The position numbers and the translations under genes were made by a program. Of a DNA stretch of 64,000 nucleotides, positions 32,369 through 46,079 are shown piece after piece (position 1 is the stretch's first letter; each line of letters begins with the position of its first letter). The stretch is from Pseudorasbora parva (Eukaryota; Chordata; Actinopteri; Cypriniformes; Gobionidae). The notes beneath the pieces were generated by a model. The model saw nothing but the letters and a program-made list of their open reading frames with translations, was not told where the DNA came from and did no database searches. The stretch lies in NCBI RefSeq assembly GCF_024679245.1, contig NC_090180.1:12313507-12377506 (forward strand), read 5' to 3'.

Positions 32369-32434
32369 CCCTGGTGAACTAAATATCCCGATGCATTTGT
32401 GTAATGAAAGTATCCACATTTAGAACTTTATTAA

Positions 32435-33629
32435 AGGGGGGGGGGGGGGGGTGGAAATGCTGTTTCATGCACACTGAGCTTTTTACACTGTTAAAGACTT
32501 GGATTCCCATCCTAAACATAGACAAAGTTTCAAAAACTAATGTTGGACGTTTGCTGGAGTATTTCTGTGTTAAAAATACTCCTTCCGGTTTCTCACAAGT
32601 TTCGGCGAGTTTTTTTCGAGTATGGGTCGGCTTGACGTTAATAGATCGGAAGGTCCTTTTATGGGCCGTATGGGCTCTTCTCCCAGTAGGGCGCGCGCGC
32701 ACGTGACTAGAGCGAGAGAGGAAATGCACGCCCATAAACACTCTCAGCTGCAGATCCAGTCGATCCAGGCGCCGCGCTCCACTTTATTCCTATGGGTGAC
32801 TTCAACGCTTCAGCACAGCATTCCGGGAAGGCAGCGCTGCATTTGACCCGATTTGAACACAGAAATGACGGGAAGCTTCACAACATCACTTCAGTCACGT
32901 CGCAAAAGTGGATCTCCACCGTTCACTGCTGTCAGGACTTCACCAAATCATACCAAAGAAGTGTGTTTTTGACGGAGCGGTCCCAGCGATAAAGGTTCGG
33001 TCCTGCTTTGGAAGCAGTCGGTGAGTAAAACTGCTTCAAATGTCTCTGCTATTGGCTATCGTCACGTGAGTAAACATCAGTAAACGACACGATCGCGTGC
33101 TTCGTCATTCAAATGCGCTAACGTTACTCTATTGTTGTTCTCTGTATAACGTTACACTAGTCTGACGTGCAAAACCGTTTTGCTTGCTACTGCTAAGGTT
33201 TAGTCGCATACAATAGTCCATAAACCGAATCATGTCCTCATAAACTGCGAGTAAAGACACACAAATGTTGACAGGCCACTAAATACAGTACATACCACAG
33301 AGACGGACGTGCTGATGTTGCTGTTTCTCCGGTTCAATTTATTTCAGCCTCCGAATGATTCTGGATCAGTATTAGCTGAGCTCGATAGCCATGAGTTTCT
33401 CCACGCTTGAGGACGTCACCGCTTCGCGCAGTCGTCATTCTTTAGCTCCGCCCACACAATACGCCTCCAGGCGCTCGTTTTTTTCCGGAAAGCCCATTTT
33501 TCTTTTATAAATATAATAAAACTAAAGACTTTTCAGAGATATGAAGGATGCAATACTACTCTATAGGTACTCAAGATTGACATGAGATTGACTGAAACTG
33601 AGTGTTTCACCCCCCCCCCCCCCCCCCCT
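32435..33629 (+). mobile_element. TTAA MITE family, copy B
   Basis: Flanked by TTAA at 32,431-32,434 and 33,630-33,633. Very similar to copy A but without the 371-bp insert. Its terminal G run (16 G) and C run (19 C) are both expanded compared with 7 in copy A. Confidence 0.85.
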
Positions 33630-33633
33630 TTAA

Positions 33634-35633
33634 ATACAATATCTAGCTTCCACCAGACCGTCTTCCATATTCAACTTACAAAGTATAGTATAACGCCTCT
33701 TAGTTCAAAACGCTTACGCTTTGTTCAGTCAGTTATGCTTTATTTGCAGTTCAAGAAGCTAGACATAACATGTTAAAAAAAAACATACACATTTTTTTTT
33801 TTTTTACACAAACGCATCGATTCATTTCAGAAGGTCTTTATAAACCCCCTGGAGCTGTGTGGATTACATTTATTATAGATTGATGCACTTTTTTTTTAGC
33901 TTTAAACTCATGAGTCCCGTTCACTACCATTATAAAACTTGGAAGCGTGAGGATATTTAAGGATATTTGTGTTCATCAGAAAAAAGAAAGTTATATACAC
34001 CTAAGGTGGCTTGAGGGTGAGTAAATCATGGGCTAATTTTCATTTTTAAATGAACTAATCCTTTAACATTAATTCATGCACAAATGTGAACATTTTTATT
34101 AACTAACACTAACAAAGGTTAATAGGCACTTAAAAATAAATTCTTCCTTGTTCGTCTGTGTTAGTTAATGTATTCAAATGTGTTCATGTAAAGTGCTACA
34201 CTTAAAAAAAAAAGTGATCAGTCACTAAAAAAATTCAATTGGAGACATTTTTTTTTTACATTGTACAAAGATTTTTCATAATTGTGTTCATTGTTTGTGT
34301 AATAATTTATGAATTTTACAGTGAAAGAAAAATGAATGACAACACGTTCAATGGTTCTGCTTTTGTATCCGATAAAAATGATGTGCACTTGGGCTCTTTT
34401 GGTTATGCTAAACAAGAAACAGGCCAAATATAAAGTTAGAAAATATCTCACATCCAATCAAACTTACATCAGCTTGATATACTGTGAGCACTTACAAAGA
34501 AATCCATTCATTACAAGCAGCCTGACATGGGCAGATGGTAACTGGTTTAATCTTTTCACCCCAGAATCCTAGGCAGACTCAGGTTTCCACAGAGGCAATC
34601 ATACGCACTGAGGGATGGGATAATTGCCATTGATGGCAGCCAACCTTCCAGAGACAGGCCTCATAGTTTCACAAATAGCACAAACTGACTCGATGGTCAA
34701 GGGCTCAAGCCAAAGTTTCAGACAACAATCCAGCTGGCTGGAATGGAAGATAATTATAAAGTCGCTCTGAATGATGTCCACCGTCCAAAACATCCGGTTA
34801 CCAGTGGCCGCAAAAATTATTCAGATTTTTGGGACTCTTAGGCCACACATAAAAAAGTAGGAATCTCATTGCATCACATAAAAATATTAAACCAAGTGCA
34901 TCTGCAAACAAATTATACTCGATATGTTCTCAGAACTAAGTAAGTTTTAACCAACTGCTGTGACCTTTAGTATGAATATGATCCACCAACGTGAATTCAT
35001 TATCGATATGATCCACTAACCTACAAATGCATATAATATTTTATCATTTTATTTCTTACAAATAATTATTTGAACACATTAAACAACCTATATTATTAAT
35101 CATAGAAATTAACATTTTTCCAGACCCAATTATTTTTCTATTATATTTATTTATATTATATTATGCTATGCCAAGGAACTTTACTATATTCAGTCTGCAT
35201 CCAGTCGTAATAATGGTTGTGAGCAGCTAAACTGTTGCACACTAATAATTACCAACTAAACTGAAAATTGGGCCTAAGAGTCCTCAAGTGTTGTTCAAAT
35301 GAAAGAAGATTCAGATGACAGCTGTTTATTCCTGTTAGTTATGGTCTCACATGGACTCCCAGAGAGCTGTCAGAAAAGAATGGTGTCATTTCTCCTAACG
35401 GAGCAGAAATGACTCATTAAAAGCTGATGACATGATGGTGATGAGTGCAAGGCCGTGGTCCACTCTCTCCCAGAATGCAGAGCTGCAGTCATTAGCAGGG
35501 AGGTTGGGCAGGCTGAGGAATGAGGTCACTGTGTTCCAGGGTTGAGCAGAGCAGAAGGAGGAGAGCCACTCTGGCCAGGACCATAATGAGCACATTCAAT
35601 GGCTTTGTGTGCAGCCTTTCACACTTTCTCTTT

Positions 35634-35670
<37 letters not shown>

Positions 35671-35990
35671 AGCACCCACCCACACACATGCATTTTTTTT
35701 TTACTGCGAAATGAGGGATCTAGATCTATTTTTCTGTTTAGGTATAAATATATATAAATATATTTTTCACAAATGGCATTTTATGCATTTTGAATGAATT
35801 TGCAAGCCAAGATACCAAGTCCACATTACAACACTGTGAATACAATGCTCAGTGACATTTTTCGAAAGTCAGTTTGGCCTTTTTAAACTATAGGTCTGAA
35901 GGATATTGTACTGCACCAGACGACTACAAATGTATGTTATATAAGAAGAAATAAATTCATTTGGAATACAAGATCATCAAAACATGCAGT
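33634..35990. other. Intergenic DNA with MITE fragment and a repeat-free block
   Basis: 33,990-34,080 is a lone arm of the fold-back MITE type seen at 31.3 kb. About 35,300-35,600 is repeat-free and balanced in composition, a possible conserved noncoding block. No gene recognised. Confidence 0.4.
35635..35668. repeat. (AC)17 microsatellite
   Basis: Pure AC run, followed by a C-rich tail. Confidence 0.95.
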
Positions 35991-36310
35991 GTTGGTGGTA
36001 ACACATTACAAGTAACTTTATGCAATCAGATTACTTTTTCCCAGGTACTAAAGTAACGCATTACTTTTAAATTTACAACAAAATATTCAAGTAACTTTTT
36101 AAATAAGTAGGGGTGTAATGATGTGTCGTTAAACGATACATCGCGATATGAAAATGTGACGATATGTTGATGGAAACGATATGATTCGCGATATACACAG
36201 TCAAAAAAAAAAAAAAAAAAAAAGAGGAAAATGTACTGGTAATTTTCTGCATATACATTATCCAGTAATTTTACGAAAAAAATGTCACTGAGCATTGATA
36301 TATCAATAGA
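35990..36310. mobile_element. Fragments of hAT-like and CACTGTAAAA-type MITEs
   Basis: 'ggtggtaacacattacaagtaacttt' and 'aggggtgtaatgatgtgtcg' are ends of common fish hAT-like repeats. They are followed by 'aaaatgtactggtaattttctg', shared with the MITEs at 31.7 and 49.2 kb. All are incomplete. Confidence 0.4.
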
Positions 36311-36683
36311 CCTAGAAATCATGTTAATTTCAAATACTTATATCACTGACAACAGTAGTCCGGCCAGGATATTGTCATTTAAAAGTTGTTGTTGCAGCCC
36401 TCAACTGATGTTGATGTTGTCATGTTGTGTTTTGGCCTAAAGCTCCGCCCTCCACCGATCTACAATCACGAAGTCAGTAGTGTTTCGGCATCCGGGTTGC
36501 CAGATCTGCTCTAGTTACCACAGCTGCAGCTACAAACGTTCCTGCTGATCCTGCAGCCTATCTGGCAACCTCGAATCGGGGGAGGGGGAGAGGGGATACA
36601 CTGCTCTACAGTCATTTGAAAGTGATTGCAGTGCCAGTTTGGGCCACAATCTTACATACACTTCCTTTAAAATGGATCTTAAA

Positions 36684-37265
36684 GGTGCCCTAGAATGAGT
36701 TGAAACAATATGTTAAATTGTTCTCTGATATCTACACAGAGGGTATGTGACTTATTTAAGGGCAAAAATTGTCCAGATACAGTTTTACAGGTCCATTTAC
36801 AACCCTATAAATTGTCCCTAGGATGTAATGCTCTGTTTTTGCCTTATTGGGAAAGTCATGAATATTAATGTTGAGCTCTGCTCTGATTGGCTTATTTCAG
36901 CAGCTCACAGCTCACAGTAGTTCAGTTGTTCAGCGATGCGGCTCGTGAGTCCTGACAGAACACAGACCGACTGAATGACACTTTAAGCAGAACATCTCAA
37001 ATGGAGTTTGCTAAAATGCAGCTTACTTGTTTATTGGTGTTTGCAGATCATCCGCGCACGAGAAAGAGCTTGCGTGATTGCGGTTGCCAGATTTCAGTAA
37101 TTTAAATCCCCCAAACAGAGCTTTTCTATGAAAAAAAACCCCATATGCTATCCGGTGTTTTACCTAAACATGTCCAATCTGGCAACCATATGCACGAGCT
37201 CTCTCTAGCGCGGATGATCTGAAAACAAGTGAGCTGCATTTCATCAATCTCCATTTGAGTCTACA
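36684..37265. mobile_element. MITE starting AAAGGTGCCCTAGAATGAG
   Basis: The start is a repeat end I know to be common in cyprinids. Internally, about 37,012-37,065 and 37,190-37,260 are mirrored ('tctcaaatggag', 'catccgcgc', 'aagtgagctgcat'-type words), forming an inner fold-back. The right boundary is unclear. Confidence 0.5.
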
Positions 37266-37269
37266 TTTT

Positions 37270-38240
37270 AGACTTGTCTTTTTTTGTCAACGATATTGCA
37301 TGTTCATATAACGTTAGTCACAATGTAGGCTACGCAGTGACTTTTTGTTTATTTGAGTTTTTTATTTTATTTTATTTTATTGTTATTTTTGTTTTTGTTT
37401 TTTTCTTTTGGATTGTAATTGAATGCTGTAATTGTATTTAACATCATCCTGCCCAGGGACTGCAGATGCAAATTAGTTATTTTAGCTAACTCTGGAACAA
37501 CATTTGGGTTGTGTAAGCCTCTGGTCCCTCTGTTAAATAAAAAAATAAAAAAATAAACTAAACTAAACTAACCACAAGACATTGGCTACTGCTTCAGCAC
37601 AAATAGCTAGTGATGGCAATTTCAAAACACTACTTCATGAAGCTGTGAAGCTTTACGAATCTTCGGTTTTGAATCAATTGGTTTGCGTGTGTCAAACTCC
37701 CACAGTCGCGTGATTACAGTGGCTTCATTACGTCATCACTGTTTTAAAACACTTCGAAATGTCAATGGTTCACCACTAGGGGGCAAAGGTCTCGGTGAAC
37801 TCATGAGTTATGAGGAGTCACTGAGAATTATCGAACAAGTCTGTGGATTCTACCTGATCTCTGATCATACATTTGTAGACGTTTTAATTAGACATTAGTA
37901 TAATTAAAAGGAATAAAGTTAATAGTCTCATATGGGCCTGTTTATCAGAGCCATCCATGGAACAAACAAAACAAGTTCTGACAATTGATAAAAAAATAAA
38001 TATAGACACTTAATATTTAATTGTATTAGATAATTAGTTAATTGCATTTGAAAGTACATGTTTTACTGTTTCAGTGGTGCCATCACTACAAATAGCATAT
38101 ATCAAATTAGCCATAGCAGATTTAAACAGGTGGAGCTGGGGAAGGTGGAAGGGAGCGTGCTGTGGTAACCAGCTATTTAAATGGCTTTAAATCAGTTTGT
38201 GCCATGTAGTAAATGTCATCAGGTTGCATTAAGGACACAT
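37270..38240. other. Intergenic DNA, nothing recognised
   Basis: AT-rich with T-rich and A-rich runs; a short frame at 37,683-37,898 has no recognisable domain. Confidence 0.4.
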
Positions 38241-38254
38241 TAGCCTGCACCTTC

Positions 38255-38780
38255 TAGCCTAGAAATCTAGACGCACCCTAGCGGCAGCAAATCCAATCTG
38301 CCTGTGAGTGTCGTCTAGCAACTCTCAATACTCTTCTGAGCTGTATTCGCCTAACTCTTGCCGGACCAATCACATCGTGTATAGAGTCGGTGGGCGGGGC
38401 CATAATGACGATGGCCGAGTTGCGTTTGCTCGCTTCTAGTAAACACAGAAACTGGTGAACGGCGGTCTTTCGAATCAGCTTTGACGGCGACTCTGGAAGA
38501 CTTAGAGTTAAGCTTTTCTCTGAGAAAAGGACAAAGAACGGCACTGAAGTCATTCTTAAATAGGGAAGATGTGTTCGGAGTTTTGCTGACCGGGTTTGGC
38601 GAATGTTTAATCTATCAACAAGCTCTGTTTCACCTTCGTTGCTCTGGTTGGTGTAGCGCTATCCTATTGTGTGCAGAGGGAGTTTGAAAGACAACCGTTT
38701 ATCCCGCCCCTTAGATTGAGCCCTGTCTATGGTGAGTTTCCAGACCAAACATCTTGATGTGGGTCTGGCTTGTCAGGCTA
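38255..38780 (+). mobile_element. Element carrying a RecQ-helicase-like fragment, copy 1
   Basis: TAGCCT and AGGCTA form the ends, with TGCACCTTC repeated directly on both sides (38,246-38,254 and 38,781-38,789), a 9-bp target duplication. Inside, 38,481-38,687 reads LELSFSLRKGQRTALKSFL and then a damaged Walker A region (VLLTGFGECLIYQ), resembling motifs 0 and I of RecQ-family helicases. 526 bp, so it cannot encode its own transposase. Confidence 0.75.
38481..38687 (+). pseudogene. RecQ-like helicase fragment (motif 0 and motif I)
   Basis: The reading includes FSLRKGQRTALKSFL, fitting the F-x-x-R-x-x-Q-x-x-A-L motif 0 pattern, followed by TGFGECLIYQ where active enzymes have PTGxGKSxxYQ. 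The Walker A lysine is replaced by E. Only about 60 residues of the helicase core are present. Carried by a transposable element, not a host gene. Confidence 0.6.
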
Positions 38781-39438
38781 TGCACCTTCTGTTTCATGAA
38801 AGAACTATATTTATATAATGTTACAAATAAATAAATATATAACTATTCAATTATGTATACATTTTTAAATTAAATATAAAAAAATATTTGCTAATATAGT
38901 ACATGTCTTTCTAACTATTATGCAACTACAGTCATGAAAATGTAATTGTAATGATTTAATCTAGTACAGAGTAGTGTAAATGAAAGCAAATGTAGGTCCT
39001 TCCCACCATGTTTTGCACAATGACTGTTGGATACATTTCCTGTAAACTTTGTATGAAGTTATATACTGATGAAAACAGTCCTTATTCTCTTTGCAATTTG
39101 CAGTGCCCTTCAGACTAAACATATATCTGCCCTGTGTGATTTGGAATCTCTGTTTAGTCCACTTTGCAGGGCACTATTGGATGATTGGAACGCACCGCAG
39201 GAAAAATCTATCTTGCACGAGCTTCAGGTCCTGAGACCAACGAAAACACATGATTTCAGAAGTACCCTCGGGGCTGAACGTTGCTGTGTGGAGCAATAAA
39301 GAAGCATTTCATTCACACACTGGAGTTGAGGCACCATTTTAAGTGTCCCACATACCAGTATTTTCAATAAACCTTTCTTTGCTGTTGCATATGATCACAG
39401 CACTGTGAACTGAATGCTCAAAACTGGCACCAAAAACC

Positions 39439-40582
39439 CAGGGGTAGTAAGTAATCAAGTAAAAATACTTTGATACTTTACTTAAGTATTTTTTTCGGGG
39501 ATCTGTACTTTACTTGAGTATATTTTATTTGCATCTACTTTTACTCTTACTCCACTACAATATTAAAGGCAAAATTTACTTTTTACTCCAATACATTTCC
39601 CCATGCCCGTTCCAAGTATTAAGTATTTATTACACTTGATTTCCAAACCAGTCTGGTACATGGATGATCCAGTCGGGTATAGACTTGGAAAAGCTGACAA
39701 GTCAGGTTTGCCACACTAACGTTAGCTCAGTGTTTCCCCGACTTTTTTATTTTGCGGCACACAATTTACTATGAAAACATCAGTAACATTTTACAATACA
39801 GGTGCACTATTATAATTCATGGCTAACTAATGCACAGATAATCATGAGTTAATGTATTACTAATGAAGAACTAAACCATTTATTAATGAATACTGCATCA
39901 GCAATGAACATTCTTTATGATTAATAGATTAAGTAATATATGAATTGCTATTAATTAAATATGACATCATTAATTCCCTAATAACATATTACATTAACTA
40001 ATAATGTAAATTCATGTATTCAAAGCGATGCATTCCGACTCTCAGTTGTCTGTTTAATTCATCATTAATCATAACAATTGGCAAAATTATATTATGACTT
40101 TACTTGTTGAGGCACATGACTATTAACGAATTGTTACGTAATATGTCATTGTGGTTATGGCTTTTGAATTAATTTTGAATTAGTTAATAGTATCTTGCTC
40201 CTCATCTTTTTTATGGAGCTATTGTTATGGAACATGTCTATTTTAAGTTAACCCCTATACTGTGTTAAGGTGCTTCATTGTCTCCTATTAATTGCAAATC
40301 TAACAAATTCTTAATTGCAGTATCTAATCTTATAATTTGTTCAATTAAAGCATTGCATATCAGTCCCAAAAGATTTTATCTGCTTAATTATTGATATTTA
40401 CAGTTAATTTGAATATTTACTTTTTACTTTCGGTACTTGAGTACGTTTTAAATCTGATGCTTTTGTACTTTTACTCAAGTGATGTTTGAATGGAGGACTT
40501 TCTACTTTTACTGGAGTATTTTTTTATTTAGGTATATATACTTTCACTCGAGTATAATTTTTGAGTACTTTTACCACCTCTG
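39439..40582. mobile_element. Tol2-like hAT element, non-autonomous
   Basis: CAAAAACC occurs at 39,431-39,438 and 40,583-40,590, a perfect 8-bp duplication. The ends CAGGGGTAGTAAGTAATCAA and the inverse of CAGAGGTGGTAAAAGTACTC, plus repeated 'ctttacttaagta' and 'acttttactc' words, match the subterminal pattern of Tol2-type hAT elements. 1,144 bp with no transposase frame. Confidence 0.88.
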
Positions 40583-40599
40583 CAAAAACCCATATTACT

Positions 40600-41240
40600 A
40601 TCCAAAACAAAAACATCTTTCCTTAGAATTTTAAAAACTCATAATAGCAAGGTTTATGGAAGTGCCATTGAATATTTGAGAGGAAAAATTGAGCACTTAT
40701 CCAGACAGAATCAAGCAGCATTAACAAAACTGGCTGTGGAGTTTTAGCAGACAAACCCTCATACCTGTCATTACAGCATTTCACAACTTTCAGAATCTGA
40801 CTCCTGAAATCAAACAATAATGCATATTAAACAGGGGATTGTGTTGGTGAGCTTAACTGCGTGTTTATATTTTCAGACTTGTCGGAACAGTGCTGTCAAT
40901 CAAAATACCAAACCATTTTACACATACTAATTTGACCAGGGAATTTTGGTTAAAATGTCCTTCTTGTTTTTATTAGAAATTACTGCACGTCACATACCTG
41001 CATGTGAATTTGTTCGGAAAAGCTCAATATCCAATTGTGGGGCCTTTAAATGTATCATGAGGAGTTTATTTTGCAATAATGACTGACTGTACATTATTCT
41101 GACACTCACTAGACAAATAAATGAACATATTTAATAGTCTTACCTAAATATAATGCTTTTACAAAAACAAAATCAGACCAATTCAGAATCTAGTGTTCCA
41201 GATTCATTCATAGCTTTTTTGTCATTGTATGAAGTTTTGT
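40600..41240. other. Intergenic DNA, nothing recognised
   Basis: AT-rich, no repeat pair, no supported open frame. Confidence 0.4.
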
Positions 41241-41264
41241 GATTGTATAAGTATATATACACTG

Positions 41265-41420
41265 ATCAAAGGAACTGCTGCCGACATCTTTGTGCCAGAT
41301 ACCACAGCACACCTTCAGGGGTCAAGTGGAGTCCATGCCTCGACGGGTCGGGGCTGTTTGGGCTGCAAAAGGGAGACCAACAAAATATTAGGAAGGTGGT
41401 TATAATGTTATGCGTGATCT
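41265..41420. mobile_element. Tc1/mariner terminal fragment
   Basis: 'ggagtccatgcctcgacggg', 'gggagaccaacaaaatatta' and 'aggaaggtggttataatgtt' are, from memory of fish repeats, the terminal part of a second Tc1-like family. Only one end is present. Confidence 0.6.
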
Positions 41421-41424
41421 ATGA

Positions 41425-43285
41425 AAGAGACTTATGTTTCAATCAATTTAAATACATTTCAAGGTTAAACCCTGCTGAATTCACAAAAGTATGGGGACAT
41501 TTTCACCTGTCTCTTGAATAAATCGATCTCAAACGTGATTGCAACATTACATAGACTAATATAATTATACCGACTATAATAAATGACATGACCACTTGAC
41601 CAGAATGAGGAATTTGTTTGGATTTTTATTCATGTCTGATGAAGGCAAATCATTTTTAACTCAACAAATAACTACCTGATTAAAATCTACTAACACTGAC
41701 AGCGGGGGAAAAAATGTTAATTAGCAACTCAGAATGTTGTGATGATTAAAGCAATGATGCTGTGACCTGCTATTCCATTAATACCTCATGTTTGGATGAA
41801 GAAGAAAAAAATGAAGAAAAAATTCATTGTGCAAATTTGCTTGTGTCAATCAGGATGGGCTGAAGAAGATACAGTCACAGGGGAGCATTTCAAAATCATA
41901 ATGCTTTGTCTGATATGAGTAATTACACAAGAGAGATAGCAATTAAAGAATGTTATCTCCCTTCTCTACTTTCCTTTTCTCTTCTTCAATCACGTTTAAT
42001 TGAAGTCAAGAGGTTTGAGAAAAGAAGGCAGGGAGAATGAGAAGGAGGAGGTTAAGTGATTTACAAAATGAGTTTTAATAAGATTAAAACAATTAAGAGT
42101 TCAATAACGGAATTGATTCCGGAGTGGAAGGCTTTCTTCTTTTTCGCTTGCTTTCTTGCTTTGTTCTCTCTCAAATACCGAAACTAAAGTCACTCTCTGA
42201 CCTTATCATGCACTGCTGTTTTACCACTGTGAGATGATTGTTTGTATTTTTTAGGATTCTGTTTGGGAAAGTCATGAAATGCATGAGTTATTCATAATGT
42301 GCCACAACAGGTCCATTTGAGACCACAGAAAGAGTTTTAAGCAAATCGTATGTTATTTGCTTGTCCTCTCGCCGGTGTTGTGCTGAGCTAGTGAATGGCA
42401 CAGAGTGCCGTAAGTGTGCTATTTAGCCCGGTATTTAATAGCTCTCCCATGTGAGGAGGAATTAATGCAGATTTACGGATAGGGTTGGAAAGGCACATGG
42501 ACCACCTACATCTGCGCTAGTAGCTGGAGTTTGAAAGGCAGTCAGTTTTGGTGTGGAATTAATAACTGGGTGCTGATTCCAATCACTGTAAAAAAAAACA
42601 AAAAAAAAAAAAAACAATACCTTCTTTAAAGGTGCTTTTTATACATGTATTAACAGATCTATTTACCACATCATCCTGAAGAACCCTTTATATGCTGTAA
42701 TGATTATTTGTGTTTAGGGTTAGCCTTTATTCCCGCCTTTAGTTTTTTTTAAATCTGTAACTGTCAAAGCCACCTCATTGTCTGAGGTTCAGATATACTG
42801 CACAGACCATCAACACACTTCTAAAAGATTTCAATGTTGTTGTTGTTGTTGTTTTTGGTGTATTTTTTATTTTATTTTATTATTATTATTATTTAATTTT
42901 TTGGTGTGTGAGCTGCTGTGTTCAGTTAAGGATACTCATATTTTTTTAAAAAGATATATTGCATTTATTATCCATATTGTTAGATCCTTTTAAACATACC
43001 CAGTCACACAAAAAAAGACATTAAAGCTATCCCAGGACTTATATCACTATTTCCTTTTAACACACTATTTTTTTGTGCTAATTTTGGAAGAATCTAAAAT
43101 GATCTGTAGAATCTAATCTAATCTGAATGTATTTCAGATGCTGTCACAAACCATGACCTCAGAGTACACACATAATGAAGGATGTAAAGACATTATAGAG
43201 GATTGTGAAGATATGTCACTACTTACTTGGTCTTCATTACATCTATATCATGTTAAATGACAATTGTTATTTATTAATGTATATT
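41425..43285. other. Intergenic DNA with possible regulatory block
   Basis: About 41,880-42,560 is repeat-poor with several TAAT words. No coding support. About 42,585-42,620 is an A-rich run and 42,837-42,900 a TTG/TTA run. Confidence 0.35.
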
Positions 43286-43289
43286 TTAC

Positions 43290-43427
<138 letters not shown>

Positions 43428-43429
43428 CC

Positions 43430-44395
43430 TATCAGTACCCTTTCTCAAAGGATGGGGTTCTAAAATGCGTCATAGTTGGGTTACCATTTGCCCGAATAGC
43501 GAAAGAATTGATTGAATTAATGACTTTCCACAAGAAGAAAAAATATTGAGAGATTGATTACATTGGTCATAAATCTGCTATCTCTCAGCCGTTGTATTAG
43601 AAACACTCGCTCAGCGGTATATTAACCAGTTTCTCTGTAATTTAATGCCAAGGTAAGAAAACACAAAGCACTGTATATTGTAATAAATGTATACATAAAA
43701 TGTTATAAAAAATTAAAATATGAAACAAAAATGTTATATTTAAGATGTTCATCACGTTATTTAAGACGTCATCACAGTCTGTGGAAAGGGTCTATTAAAG
43801 GGTTACTTCAATAATTTAGCATTAAGATTTGTATTTAAACTGGGTCATCAATGTAGTAGAAATGTGAAATTATTTTTGAATTTGGTGCCTTTTAGACTGA
43901 GAAAAAACAGAAAATGTATTTTTGTCTTATATGGATGAAAGATAACAATTTCCAGAATGCACTTGGTTCTCTGCCCTATATGAGGCCACTCCCAAAGCCA
44001 CCACTGGATTACTGGACCACTTCACTTTCCCACCGCGTTCATCTTCATAAAATCAGTTCAGTTAGAGAACAGACACTACAATTAAAAACTGAAAGTGTGT
44101 ATTTAATATAATGTGAGTGATTATCCGAGGTATAGCCTAAATGCAGGAGTCATATTACATTCATCGTGATGTAATGATCTGAATGAATGAGGAGCTGAGG
44201 TAAAAGCACGATCATTCGAATATACTCCCAGGTTTCTAATGATACAAAGCCATATGCTAAAACACTGCACTTTAAGTAATATCCCTTTCATGCATGAATT
44301 ATGAAAATTTACACACACAAAATGTATTTTAATATGATGCTAAAATTGATATCCATTTTTATTTTTACAAAATTTTGCTTTATTTAAAAATGATT
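43430..44395. other. Intergenic DNA, nothing recognised
   Basis: AT-rich with no recognised repeat ends or supported coding region. Confidence 0.4.
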
Positions 44396-44398
44396 TAA

Positions 44399-45050
<652 letters not shown>

Positions 45051-45199
45051 TTATTTTTTGGTGCATAAAAACTACATTTTACTCTAAATTTTAGTTTATA
45101 AAATACTAACATATTCATCATACTTTACTGTACATACTAATATTTTTAGCTCAATTGACCTCCTTGTATAAAAGTTTTTCACAGATATTCCTGGGGCGT

Positions 45200-45920
45200 T
45201 TGGCACATGGCCTCTCTGTCAGCCATCTTAGATTAATGATGTCTTCAAGCCAAGGGGGTAATCTAGCGCTCGGAAAGCATTCCACCCCTAGGGGCTCCCA
45301 TTGCTAACCAAGCCATCACCTGCTGTTAGCATCCCATTGACTCCCATTCATTTTTGAGTCACTTTGACAGTGAATAACTTTACATCTTAGGCGTTTAAAG
45401 ACTCGATTTGTCCATTGTTTATTTATAAAGAAACACGACAATGCATAAAAGGCTCCATTACTTTGTATATTACACTATCGCCCCGCAGAAGCTGTTTTTG
45501 TTAAAATAGGCTAACGATTGCGTCATAACACAACGCAACTCTGTCGCACAGTAGAGAAATTACCGTATAGACTGGAGGAGACGCTCAGAAGTAATCTTTT
45601 ACTCTCTATGAGGCAGTCGGGGGGACATGGAAACAAAGTCCGATAAAGTCAAGGGAGAAGAATGGGGAGAAGCCGATAGTAAGCCAAAAGCAACGGGAGA
45701 AAATATTTAAACAACGTGATTCAGATTTCACCTTCCACAACTACTAGAAGACCTACAACTGTCAGACAGGTTGCTTACGTCACATCTACGTCGTCAAGCT
45801 CAGTCTGAGCCTGCGCAGTTCGCTCAGCCATCAGGAAGTGAGTGCCTCTGATTGGCCTAATTTTTCTGCCGTTGAAGTCAATGGGATAGCTCTGTCCATT
45901 TCTTTTACTGTCTATGTTTC
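45200..45920. mobile_element. Probable MITE ending 'tttcttttactgtctatg'
   Basis: This block of higher GC content (including 'cctctgattggcc' and 'gtcaatgggatagctctgtcc') has the character of a fish repeat I recognise only loosely. The left boundary and inverted ends are not clear. Confidence 0.35.
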
Positions 45921-46079
45921 AAGCAATGAATATTTGAAATACAACACAGTAGCCACTGTTACAATACTGCTGTCAGTCTACTGACACTGCCCTCAAGTGG
46001 TTTGGAGAAAATTACCATGAGAAATGGCCTTAAAATGAAGTTAAATTAACTGTCCCCAAATGTGGACACCATGCATAAT

